Source: Pseudomonadota bacterium
Lineage (GTDB): Bacteria > Pseudomonadota > Gammaproteobacteria > Burkholderiales > Ferrovaceae
DNA: 64,000 bases
Direction of reading: 5' to 3'
Assembly (NCBI GenBank): GCA_021832305.1
Contig: JAKBLB010000003.1
Location: 1-64,000 of the forward strand
The stretch's first letter is position 1, and every line of letters begins with the position of its first letter. Position numbers and translations under genes: made by a program. Below the pieces are notes generated by a model. It saw nothing but the letters and a program-made list of their open reading frames with translations, did not search any database and was not told the origin of the DNA. Positions 56,148 through 64,000 of this stretch are shown here, piece after piece.

Positions 56148-59100
56148 TTGACTTCTACTTCCTCCGTCGTCCCCCTTCCGGACACCCCGATTCTGGAGAT
56201 TCCGGATCCCGCCCTCGGTTTGTTGCGGCTGGTTTCCCTGTCCTTCCTTTCTCTGACCAGAAATCAGATTCATACCCTATGGGAAGTATTTTGCCAACGT
56301 AGCGACCTTCCGGCCTCCGATGCAACCCCTTTGATCGAACATCTCCTCGACAAAAACGAACTGATCCTGTCTCAGGGCCGCTTATCCTGTTGTCCTGCCC
56401 TGAGCGAAGTCATTCTCCGCGCACCGGAAGATGAGGCCCAGATTCAAATGGCGCTGGATACGGTGCGTCAGGTCTTCAAGATCGCCGATTATCGATTTGG
56501 TTATTTTGTTCGTCAATTCAACGAAGGCGTGCGAGATTTGCGCCTTGCGCTGTACGCCCGCCGTTTTGAGGATTTTTCCAAGTTGGCGCAGACGCTGCAA
56601 AGTTATTTTGCTTCCGAATGGCGTTTGCGCAACCCCTATCTGACCCTGTTTGACGATCCTTTTTCAGCCCAGCAATTCGACTCCCTGCCGCACGAAATTG
56701 CTCTCACCATTGCAGCCACCATTCTGGCACTGCGAACCAGTCGTCTGGAACCCTGCAAAGGGTCACTTTCCTGGTTACGGGAACAAGCGCGTCTCGCTCC
56801 CGAAGAGCAACGACAATGGTTTTCCAGTGTTCTGTGCGAACCCATGATTCTGCGTGGACACCTGGAAGAATCGCTGGCCCTGGTGCGGGGACGTCCCTTT
56901 CCTCTGGCACGTTGTGTGGAAGCACTGGTTCTGGTATTGCAGGGACAGGCAGAACGAGCCATTCCATGGTTCGAGGAAGTACTGAAGGATTGTCGGAAAC
57001 CTCAGGATCTGCGCAAAAGTGGCATGAGTGGGCTGGGAGGGATCGCCTACGTCGTCTCTCTGATTGCCAGCAATGATCCAAAGGCATTGGAACGGGCCTC
57101 CCAGCACATTGCCCTGGTAATCCGCAATGGAGCGGGAATGAGTTCCATCTATGCATGTCTGGGACAGGTTGCCCATGCGGCTCAGTCTGTTCAGTCAAGC
57201 CCTGCAGAGGGTAGAACAGAAATAGGGGACAAGGAGTCACTGGCACAATTGTTTCGAGCCCTGGCCTGTTGGTGGGTGGATGGCGACGGCGAACGTATCG
57301 ATACCGTGCGCTTGACCGAATTGGCGCGACGCGCGGAAACCCACGGATATCGCTGGATTGCGGCAGAAGCCTGGGAACTGTTGGAGCGCATACAAGCCGA
57401 AGGTCCTGTGCACCATGCCACCCATCTGCATCAGGAAATGGGATCTCTCACCCTGGTTCCCGCCATTCGCCGTCAACCCCTGTGGGAACGGGCACTGGGT
57501 GCACTGGAGAGACTGGGAGAGGAGTTGGGTGAAACTCTGACGCCAGTCCGGCAACAGCGTTTTTACTGGGCACTCAGTCGCCATTCCGACGGTGATACCT
57601 TTCTCCTCGAGGCACGTGAACAGAAACGCCAGGTTCATGGGGCATGGGGTGCCGGTAAAGCGATTGGTTTTCAGCGTCTGATCAATATGACGCAAGAACT
57701 GGAAGGCGTCACAGACCAGGACAAAACTGTGATTGCTTACCTGAGAAATACCCTGGTAAACCAGAAGCCCCACGACAAACGTTTCGTTGCCCCTCAGGCC
57801 CTGCGTCTGCTGATAGGACATCCGCTGGTATTTTGGGCGCATGACGCCCGGCGTCCCATTGAACTCGTGGCAGGACGTTTCGTTCTGACCAGTGGGCGTG
57901 ACCGCCATCACTGGTACTTGCAACTGGAACCGCAGATTCCGGTGGGAGAAGATTTGTGGATCGAGCAGGAGTCTTCCCACCGTTTACGCCTTTATGGACT
58001 GACCGAGGAGGAAATCCGTCTGCGCGACATTTTAGGGGAGTTGGGGCAGCAGATTCCCATCCCTCAGGAGGAGCGAGTCGTCTCTTTGCTCAAGACCCTG
58101 AGTGGCCGTTTTCTGGTACAAGGCGATCCTCCCGCACCTGCCAATCTATTTCTGGTGGATGCTTCAGCCTCCTTCTATGCTTTGCTCTCTCCTCATCCCC
58201 AAGGGATTCATCTGGCTCTGGTGGTCTACCCTCTGGGAGAATCCCGGGAATCCTTCATTCCTGGAGCAGGGCATGCTATTTGTCTCGACGGAGAGAGCGA
58301 CACCACGCTGAAAGGCGTGAAGCGCGCGCTGGACGGAGAACGTTGTCGCGCACAGGAGATCTTTGATGCCTGTCTTCCCTGGCTGGTTCCAGCCAACCTT
58401 CCCTTTACCGGGATCAGTCGCCACCCCGCAGCCGCTTGTGAAATCCTGACTCTGCTCAAGACCATGGGTGAATCCATCGTGCATCTGCGCTGGCCGGCGG
58501 GAGAAAGTTTGCGGATCCGTGGAGAAGCGCACCTCCCTCAAATGGCGCTTCAGATCCATTCCCAGGGAGACTGGCTCAAGATTTCCGGGGGAGTGCGTGT
58601 CGATGCCGATACCGTACTGGAACTTAAAACACTCATGGCAGCAGCAAAACATTCGGATTGTCGTTTCGTGGCCTTGTCGGAGGGTCAATTCGTTGCCCTG
58701 AGTAAGGGCCTGCTGGATCGAATTCGGGGACTGGCCAGTCTGACCCAGGAAGAAGAAGCCGGAGAACTTCAGATTCATGCCCTTGCTGCACCACACCTGT
58801 CTGGACTGATCGAGCAGGAAAGTTCTGCAATCACTGATCAGCGCTGGATCGAATTATTGACGCGGCATGAATCCCTGAGCCAATGGGAACCCCAGATCCC
58901 TTCCACGCTTCAGGCGGAATTGCGCGATTATCAACGGGCAGGGTTTACCTGGATGGTGCGTCATGCCGAAGCCGGGGCAGGGGCCTGCCTGGCGGATGAC
59001 ATGGGCCTGGGCAAAACACTTCAAACGCTGGCCTTGCTCCTTTACCGAGCCCCCCTGGGGGCGGCTCTGGTAGTTGCACCCACGTCAGTCTGCGGGAACT

Positions 59101-60299
59101 GGGTACAGGAGGCTCAACGTTTTTCTCCCACCTTGGACCTGCACTGGCTCTGCGTGGGTGGAAAAAACCAACTGGCGGATTTGGGCCCGAATTCCCTGGT
59201 CATTCTGAGTTACACCCTGTTCCAGCAAGAAACAGAGATGATCAGCAACCATCATTGGGCCACTTGCGTGCTGGATGAAGCTCAGGCCATCAAGAATCCA
59301 GGTACCAAGCGCTCGCAGGCGGCCATGAAGATCCGTGCGGATTTTCGTTTGTTGACCACGGGAACTCCCATTGAAAATCACCTCGGAGAATTATGGAATC
59401 TTTTCCGTTTCATCAATCCCGGTCTGTTGGGGTCGCTGGATACGTTTACGGAAAAGTTTTCCCACCCCATCGAGCGTCATGGGGATGTCGAAGCCCGGGA
59501 GCAATTGCGGCGCCTGATTCAACCCTTCATCCTGAGGCGTACCAAGTCCCAGGTGTTGGCTGAATTACCGCAACGTACGGAAGTCATGCTGCAACTGGAG
59601 GCCACCTCGGAGGAACAGGCTATGTATGAGGCCGTTCGTCTCGAAGCGCTGGAGAACACCACCTTGCCGGGCGACGAACAACCAAATAGAATCAAGGTAT
59701 TGGCGGGAATCATGAAGTTGCGGCGGGCCTGTTGTCATGGTGCGCTGATTCTCCCTGACCGCCCCTGGATCTCCACCAAGATTACCGCGCTCATGGAAAT
59801 TCTGGAAGAATTGAAGGAGAGTGGGCACCGGGCCCTGGTCTTCAGTCAGTTCGTGGATTATCTGTCCCTGATTCGACAATCGCTGGAAGAACATCGCATC
59901 ACCTATCAGTATCTGGATGGTTCCACCCCATCCGCCGAACGGGCTAAACGTGTCAAATCCTTTCAGGAAGGTACGGACGACATCTTCCTCATCAGTCTCA
60001 AGGCCGGCGGGGTAGGGCTCAACCTCACCGCAGCGGATTATGTCATTCATATGGATCCCTGGTGGAATCCTGCGGTAGAGGATCAAGCCTCGGATCGTGC
60101 CCATCGCATGGGGCAGACACGACCCGTGACAGTCTATCGGTTGATCATCAAGGATTCCATCGAGGAAAAGATCGTCGCCCTGCATGAACGCAAACGCAAC
60201 CTGGCAGACAGTTTGCTGGAGGGCGCTGGAGAAACCACTACCCTCAGCACCGAGGAATTGATCAGTCTCCTGCAGAATCAGCCGTGCAAGGGTTTATAG
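56148..60299 (+). CDS. SNF2-family DNA-dependent ATPase (HepA-like) with a large uncharacterised N-terminal region
   Basis: A 1383-residue protein. The C-terminal motor has motif I LADDMGLGKT just after LRDYQRAGFTWM (near residue 925), the DEAQ box at about 1043, the TGTPIENHLGELW motif III, and a helicase-C half (about 1215-1340) with GLNLTAADYVIHMDPWWNPA and DRAHRMGQ. Such motors remodel protein-DNA complexes; the role of this one is unknown. The first 900 residues show no motif I recognise, only a possible winged helix near 15-80. There is no ATG near the frame start; the TTG at 56148, with CAGGAC about ten bases before, is the likely start. The 3' end overlaps ettA by 22 bases. Confidence 0.88.
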   Translation: MTSTSSVVPLPDTPILEIPDPALGLLRLVSLSFLSLTRNQIHTLWEVFCQRSDLPASDATPLIEHLLDKNELILSQGRLSCCPALSEVILRAPEDEAQIQMALDTVRQVFKIADYRFGYFVRQFNEGVRDLRLALYARRFEDFSKLAQTLQSYFASEWRLRNPYLTLFDDPFSAQQFDSLPHEIALTIAATILALRTSRLEPCKGSLSWLREQARLAPEEQRQWFSSVLCEPMILRGHLEESLALVRGRPFPLARCVEALVLVLQGQAERAIPWFEEVLKDCRKPQDLRKSGMSGLGGIAYVVSLIASNDPKALERASQHIALVIRNGAGMSSIYACLGQVAHAAQSVQSSPAEGRTEIGDKESLAQLFRALACWWVDGDGERIDTVRLTELARRAETHGYRWIAAEAWELLERIQAEGPVHHATHLHQEMGSLTLVPAIRRQPLWERALGALERLGEELGETLTPVRQQRFYWALSRHSDGDTFLLEAREQKRQVHGAWGAGKAIGFQRLINMTQELEGVTDQDKTVIAYLRNTLVNQKPHDKRFVAPQALRLLIGHPLVFWAHDARRPIELVAGRFVLTSGRDRHHWYLQLEPQIPVGEDLWIEQESSHRLRLYGLTEEEIRLRDILGELGQQIPIPQEERVVSLLKTLSGRFLVQGDPPAPANLFLVDASASFYALLSPHPQGIHLALVVYPLGESRESFIPGAGHAICLDGESDTTLKGVKRALDGERCRAQEIFDACLPWLVPANLPFTGISRHPAAACEILTLLKTMGESIVHLRWPAGESLRIRGEAHLPQMALQIHSQGDWLKISGGVRVDADTVLELKTLMAAAKHSDCRFVALSEGQFVALSKGLLDRIRGLASLTQEEEAGELQIHALAAPHLSGLIEQESSAITDQRWIELLTRHESLSQWEPQIPSTLQAELRDYQRAGFTWMVRHAEAGAGACLADDMGLGKTLQTLALLLYRAPLGAALVVAPTSVCGNWVQEAQRFSPTLDLHWLCVGGKNQLADLGPNSLVILSYTLFQQETEMISNHHWATCVLDEAQAIKNPGTKRSQAAMKIRADFRLLTTGTPIENHLGELWNLFRFINPGLLGSLDTFTEKFSHPIERHGDVEAREQLRRLIQPFILRRTKSQVLAELPQRTEVMLQLEATSEEQAMYEAVRLEALENTTLPGDEQPNRIKVLAGIMKLRRACCHGALILPDRPWISTKITALMEILEELKESGHRALVFSQFVDYLSLIRQSLEEHRITYQYLDGSTPSAERAKRVKSFQEGTDDIFLISLKAGGVGLNLTAADYVIHMDPWWNPAVEDQASDRAHRMGQTRPVTVYRLIIKDSIEEKIVALHERKRNLADSLLEGAGETTTLSTEELISLLQNQPCKGL

Positions 60300-61945
60300 C
60301 GTAAGCGACAGGGTCGCGCGCCATCCTCACCCAGACGTTTTTTCTTGTCCGCTTCGTATTCCTGGTAGTTGCCCGTAAAGAAGGTCACTTGCGAATCTCC
60401 CTCGAAGGCCAGGATGTGGGTGGCAATCCGATCCAGAAACCAACGGTCGTGAGAGATGACCAACACGGCCCCGGCAAATTCCAGCAAGGCATCTTCAAGC
60501 GCGCGCAGGGTCTCTACATCGAGATCGTTGGAAGGTTCATCCAGAAGCAGGACATTCCCTCCCCGAATCAGGGTCTTGGCCAGATGCAGGCGACCGCGCT
60601 CCCCCCCCGACAGATTCCCTACGATCTTTTGCTGGTCTGCCCCCTTGAAATTGAAGCGTCCGATATAAGCACGGGACGGAGTTTCGTACTTGCCCACGGT
60701 GAGCATATCCGAGCCACCGGAAATGAATTCCCAAACGGTTTTATCACTGTCCAGCGCTTCGCGTGACTGATCCACATAGGAAAGATTTACGGTAGAGCCT
60801 ATTTTGATCGTACCGGAATCCGGGATTTCCTGACCGACGATCATGCGAAAGAGTGTGGATTTACCGGCTCCGTTGGGACCAATGATGCCGACGATGGCAC
60901 CGGGCGGAATGGTCAGACTGACATTATCCAGAAGCAGACGGTCTCCAAAGGATTTTGTGACTCCGTCGAGTTCTATGACGGAATCTCCCAACCGATCGCC
61001 CACAGGGATAAAGATTTCCTGGGTTTCATTGCGCTTCTGGTACTCCTGAGAGTTGAGTTCCTCGAAGCGGGCCAAGCGGGCCTTGGATTTTGCCTGACGA
61101 CCCTTGGGGTTCTGGCGAACCCATTCCAGTTCCTTGTGAATCGCTTTCTGACGCGCAGATTCCTGCGATTCTTCCTGTTTCAGACGATCCTCTTTCTGGC
61201 CAAGCCATGAACTGTAGTTACCCTTCCAGGGAATCCCGTGTCCCCGGTCCAACTCCAGAATCCATTCGGCAGCATTGTCCAGAAAATACCGATCATGGGT
61301 CACCGCCACCACCGTACCCGGAAAACGCTGCAAAAACTGCTCCAGCCAATCGACGCTTTCCGCATCCAGGTGGTTCGTGGGTTCATCCAGCAGCAGCATG
61401 TCAGGTTTGGAGATCAGTAACTGACACAGGGCCACACGGCGTTTTTCACCGCCGGACAAATTACCGATCAGCGCTTCCCAGGGAGGAAGACGCAGGGCAT
61501 CGGCCGCAATGTCCATCTGTAACTCGGCACTATGCCCATCAGCTGCGCTGAGAATGGCTTCAAGACGGGCCTGTTCGGTCGCGAGATGATCAAAATCCGC
61601 ATCAGGCTCGGCGTAAGCCGCATAGACGGCCTCCAGAGCCGCGCGCGCTTCGATAATCGAACCCAGCCCCTGTTCCACCGCCTGACGGACGGTCAGTTCG
61701 GGATCCAGTTGGGGTTCTTGGGGGAGATAACCGATTTTCAGCCCGGGCTGGGGAGTGGCTTCACCTTCAATATCCCGGTCGATGCCGGCCATGATTCTGA
61801 GAATCGTGGATTTTCCCGAACCATTCAGTCCAAGCACCCCGATTTTCGCCCCCGGAAAAAAACTCAAAGAAATATCCTTGAGAATCTGCCGCTTGGGTGG
61901 GACAATCTTTCCCACACGGTTCATGCTGTAGACATACTGAGCCAT
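60278..61945 (-). CDS. ettA: Energy-dependent translational throttle protein EttA (ABC-F)
   Basis: A 555-residue cytosolic ABC-F protein (E. coli EttA 555) that binds the ribosomal E site and gates the first peptide bond according to ATP/ADP. It has two ATPase domains: Walker A GLNGSGKST and GPNGAGKST, signatures LSGGEKRRVALC and LSGGERGRLHLA, and Walker B LLLDEPTNHLD and LLLDEPSNDLD. They are joined by a charged linker with EWVRQNPKGRQAKSKARLAR and an arm-like segment. No membrane part is present. It is divergent from the lipoprotein gene. Confidence 0.96.
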   Translation of the reverse strand: MAQYVYSMNRVGKIVPPKRQILKDISLSFFPGAKIGVLGLNGSGKSTILRIMAGIDRDIEGEATPQPGLKIGYLPQEPQLDPELTVRQAVEQGLGSIIEARAALEAVYAAYAEPDADFDHLATEQARLEAILSAADGHSAELQMDIAADALRLPPWEALIGNLSGGEKRRVALCQLLISKPDMLLLDEPTNHLDAESVDWLEQFLQRFPGTVVAVTHDRYFLDNAAEWILELDRGHGIPWKGNYSSWLGQKEDRLKQEESQESARQKAIHKELEWVRQNPKGRQAKSKARLARFEELNSQEYQKRNETQEIFIPVGDRLGDSVIELDGVTKSFGDRLLLDNVSLTIPPGAIVGIIGPNGAGKSTLFRMIVGQEIPDSGTIKIGSTVNLSYVDQSREALDSDKTVWEFISGGSDMLTVGKYETPSRAYIGRFNFKGADQQKIVGNLSGGERGRLHLAKTLIRGGNVLLLDEPSNDLDVETLRALEDALLEFAGAVLVISHDRWFLDRIATHILAFEGDSQVTFFTGNYQEYEADKKKRLGEDGARPCRLRYKPLHG

Positions 61946-62003
61946 AGGATTGAGGTACCCCTTTCCGAAAAGAGTGACAGATTACCATATACAGGATGTA
62001 TGG

Positions 62004-62045
62004 AACCATTTCTCATGGTTAAACTCCATATCGACGAGTTATAAT
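62004..62045 (+). promoter_or_regulatory. Promoter region of the lipoprotein gene with an inverted repeat at the -35
   Basis: A consensus TATAAT lies at 62040-62045, 48 bases before the ATG. No good -35 is present at 16-18 bp. Instead AACCAT-TTCTC-ATGGTT (62004-62020), a perfect 6-bp inverted repeat, reaches the -35 position. This pattern suggests activator-dependent or regulated transcription. Confidence 0.4.
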
Positions 62046-62092
62046 GGCGGATGTGCGGCTTCAGATAAATTTCGTGAGAGAGATCACCCAAC

Positions 62093-62725
62093 ATGATGCA
62101 CAAAAAATATTTGACGCTTACCCTGTGTTCCTTGACTCTGGCACTCATGTCAGGATGTTCTTCACCCGGTGTGGGCGGCAGTGACTACACCAGCACGGAA
62201 GTGCGCGGGGAGCAATCAGTTCGTCTGGGGACGGTGGAGAGCGTGCGCAAGGTTCGCATCCAGAGCAGTGAACCCGGGATTCTGGGGGCCTTGGGCGGCG
62301 GGGTTGCGGGAGCGGCGCTGGGTAGCACCATCGGCGGTGGGAATGGCAATGCGGCAGCCACTGTTTTAGGTGCGCTGGCTGCGGGAGCGGCTGGAGATGC
62401 AGCCCAAAATGCCTTGTCCACTCAAAATGGAGTGGAAATTACGATTCGACTGGACAGCGGTTATGTGATTGCCGTCACCCAGGGGGCCGATGAAGTATTT
62501 CATGTGGGTGATCGCGTTCAGGTGTTGGGAGGAGGGGGCGCCACTCGGGTGACCAAACTCGATCCCAACTCCAATCTCGGGCCTACCGGAAGGCATTCAT
62601 CGGCTCCGAATGGCATGGCACCGAGCAATAATGGACAACAGATCCATTACTATTGTCCGGACAGCAACGCCTACTACCCCGCAGTTCCCGATTGCAAATC
62701 CCCCTGGATGAAAGTAGTGCGCTGA
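62093..62725 (+). CDS. Glycine-zipper outer-membrane lipoprotein, SlyB/17-kDa antigen-like
   Basis: A 210-residue lipoprotein. The signal peptide ends in a lipobox LMSGC (Cys22). Residues about 38-58 (GEQSVRLGTVESVRKVRIQ) resemble the SlyB/PcP start. A glycine-zipper pair of small hydrophobic helices (about 63-105, repeated GGxxAGAALG pattern) and a beta-rich C-terminal part (GVEITIRLDSGYVIAVTQ) follow. The tail (about 165-210) is Asn/Pro/Ser-rich and ends with a Tyr-Cys pair (YYCPDSNAYYPAVPDC) not usual in SlyB. Such proteins bind LPS or stabilise the outer membrane. Two adjacent ATGs (62093, 62096) are possible starts. Confidence 0.82.
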   Translation: MMHKKYLTLTLCSLTLALMSGCSSPGVGGSDYTSTEVRGEQSVRLGTVESVRKVRIQSSEPGILGALGGGVAGAALGSTIGGGNGNAAATVLGALAAGAAGDAAQNALSTQNGVEITIRLDSGYVIAVTQGADEVFHVGDRVQVLGGGGATRVTKLDPNSNLGPTGRHSSAPNGMAPSNNGQQIHYYCPDSNAYYPAVPDCKSPWMKVVR

Positions 62726-62760
62726 TCCTCGAGATTTTTCGGGAAACGGCTTCTCCCAAG

Positions 62761-62785
62761 CCCCATCTCTGATGGGGTTTTATTA
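62761..62785 (+). terminator. Rho-independent terminator after the lipoprotein gene
   Basis: CCCCATC-TCT-GATGGGG is a perfect 7-bp stem with a 3-base loop, followed by TTTTATTAT. It begins 36 bases after the lipoprotein stop. Confidence 0.9.
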
Positions 62786-62856
62786 TACCTCATTATTTAA
62801 CATAATATACATTATACGCAATCTCAACCCCTGCGGTTACGCAAACAAAACCGTTT

Positions 62857-62873
62857 GTCATTGATACAATGAC
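62857..62873. promoter_or_regulatory. Perfect 7-bp inverted repeat upstream of rfbB
   Basis: GTCATTG-ATA-CAATGAC is a perfect dyad of two 7-base arms with a 3-base spacer, ending 38 bases before the rfbB ATG. It contains a TACAAT (62865-62870) that could be a -10, in which case a bound repressor would cover it. The preceding 62786-62830 is very AT-rich. Confidence 0.45.
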
Positions 62874-62911
62874 CCTTGTGTGCGAGAATCCCACAAAATT
62901 AAGGAGCGGGT

Positions 62912-63982
62912 ATGATCTTTGTAACTGGAGGTGCAGGTTTTATTGGTGCTAATTTCGTTTTAGACTGGTTGAATCTCCAGGATGAACCTGTACTGACTCT
63001 CGACAAACTCACATACGCTGGAAATCGGGATAACCTGACCAGCCTCAATCAGGATCCGCGCCATACGCTGGTAGTCGGCGATATTGGAGATGCGGCTCTG
63101 GTTCGTGCCCTGTTGAAATTGCACCGGCCCCGCGCCCTCATCAATTTTGCCGCCGAAAGTCATGTGGACCGCTCCATTTATGGTCCGGCGGATTTCATCC
63201 AAACCAATATCGTCGGCACCTTTCATCTGCTCGAATCGGTACGTGCGTACTGGAATGAATTGGAAGGCGAAGAACGCAAGAAATTCCATTTCCTGCATGT
63301 CTCCACCGATGAAGTCTATGGTTCCCTGACTCCGCAGGACCCCCCTTTTACCGAATCCACGCCCTATGCGCCGAATAGCCCCTACTCCGCATCCAAAGCC
63401 GCTTCCGACCATCTGGTGCGCGCATGGCACCATACCTATGGGTTGCCGGTCCTGACCACCAACTGTTCCAACAACTATGGGCCCTACCAGTTTCCGGAAA
63501 AATTGATACCCCTCATGTTGTATCAAGCCCTGGCTGAAAAACCTCTGCCGGTCTATGGAGATGGCCAGAACGTACGGGACTGGCTCCATGTCAGCGATCA
63601 CGCCAGCGGAATTCGCCGGGTACTCGAAGCCGGACGGATGGGAGAAACCTACAATATCGGTGGAAATAGCGAATTAACCAATCTTGCGGTGGTCCAGGCC
63701 CTCTGTGATGCGCTGGACCGGCATCGTCCCTCGTCCCATGGTTCCCGACGTCGTCTCATTCAATTCGTCACTGATCGTCCGGGACATGATCGGCGCTACG
63801 CCATCGATGCCAGCAAAATTCGCAGGGAACTGGATTGGCAGCCTGCCCATACCTTCGATTCCGGTTTGGAACAGACCGTGCGCTGGTATCTGAGTCATCA
63901 GGAGTGGAATGAACGTGTACTGTCCGGCGCTTATCGTTCCTGGCTGGAACAAAATTATGCGGAACGGAGGCAGGAAGCATGA
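62912..63982 (+). CDS. rfbB: dTDP-glucose 4,6-dehydratase
   Basis: A 356-residue short-chain dehydrogenase-type enzyme, second step of dTDP-L-rhamnose synthesis. The NAD site is VTGGAGFIGAN, the catalytic region LHVSTDEVYG, and the Tyr/Lys pair is in YSASKAASD. TTNCSNNYGPYQFPEKLIPL and VYGDGQNVRDWLHV are family hallmarks. The ATG has AAGGAGCGGGT upstream. The stop overlaps the rfbA start as ATGA, so the rhamnose operon continues beyond the window. Confidence 0.97.
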   Translation: MIFVTGGAGFIGANFVLDWLNLQDEPVLTLDKLTYAGNRDNLTSLNQDPRHTLVVGDIGDAALVRALLKLHRPRALINFAAESHVDRSIYGPADFIQTNIVGTFHLLESVRAYWNELEGEERKKFHFLHVSTDEVYGSLTPQDPPFTESTPYAPNSPYSASKAASDHLVRAWHHTYGLPVLTTNCSNNYGPYQFPEKLIPLMLYQALAEKPLPVYGDGQNVRDWLHVSDHASGIRRVLEAGRMGETYNIGGNSELTNLAVVQALCDALDRHRPSSHGSRRRLIQFVTDRPGHDRRYAIDASKIRRELDWQPAHTFDSGLEQTVRWYLSHQEWNERVLSGAYRSWLEQNYAERRQEA

Positions 63983-64000
63983 GAAAAGGTATCATTCTGG
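63979..64000 (+). CDS. rfbA: Glucose-1-phosphate thymidylyltransferase, first codons only
   Basis: The seven codons visible read MRKGIIL, the standard RfbA start (MRKGIILAGG). The ATG overlaps the rfbB stop by four bases. The rest lies outside the window, so the call depends on these residues and on the rfbB neighbour. Confidence 0.75.

Noticed and set aside
62280..62400. Gly/Ala-rich repeat
   Set aside because: It is the glycine zipper of the lipoprotein, a protein-level feature.

Overview
The window is 64 kb of bacterial chromosome, densely coded on both strands and rich in housekeeping genes. I see no phage, insertion sequence, CRISPR array or integrase. The gene content (rimP-nusA-infB-rbfA-truB, 7Fe ferredoxin, yqjD/E/K-like set, mdtABC efflux, an orphan mlaF, a CTGT-N8-ACAG LexA box) fits a Gram-negative proteobacterium. 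A betaproteobacterium is my best guess. No marker here fixes the genus.

Layout. 1-4.7 kb: the end of a tRNA-Leu(UAA), a secreted MsrA-thioredoxin-MsrB fusion, a LigB-type dioxygenase, and a lexA - sulA-like - transporter run behind one SOS box. 4.7-11.4 kb: a TonB-dependent receptor with its own exbB-exbD-tonB behind tandem Fur boxes, then a NarL-type two-component pair. 11.4-14 kb: divergent thyA and a leucyl-aminopeptidase-like gene. 14.1-22.1 kb: the rimP-nusA-infB-rbfA-truB translation operon, with an Atm1-type ABC exporter coupled to its end. 22-31 kb, mostly minus strand: pbpG-like endopeptidase, hrpA, an ArnT-like glycosyltransferase, rpmE, rho and trxA, then plus-strand fdxA and a minus-strand methyltransferase.

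The only gene-poor stretch over 300 bases (31.74-32.21 kb) holds two gene remnants: the first codons of a glyoxalase-type (VOC) gene and a frameshifted lmo0937-type small membrane protein. It is followed by yqjD-, yqjE- and yqjK-like membrane genes, a cytochrome c and a rhodanese. At 34.3-38.7 kb three genes overlap by 4 bases each: a CE4 polysaccharide deacetylase whose signal peptide is out of frame at an A9 run, a DUF4015 glycosidase-like protein, and a fusion of a beta-lactamase-fold AmiE-like domain with a NamZ-like exo-muramidase. This is the most system-like accessory block in the window.

38.7-46.2 kb: sodB, an aromatic/aspartate aminotransferase, uvrB, a GlcD-type FAD oxidase and nadE. 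46.2-55.1 kb: a tripartite RND pump (mdtA-mdtB-mdtC plus outer-membrane factor), reading straight on into nadE and the FAD oxidase with almost no spacing. 55.2-64 kb: an orphan mlaF, a 1383-residue SNF2 helicase, ettA, a glycine-zipper lipoprotein, rfbB and the first codons of rfbA.

Five convergent gene pairs overlap at their 3' ends, and most same-strand neighbours overlap by 1-4 bases, so the genome looks compact. Start codons were moved from the longest open frame wherever a Shine-Dalgarno site, neighbour overlap or family N-terminus favoured it.
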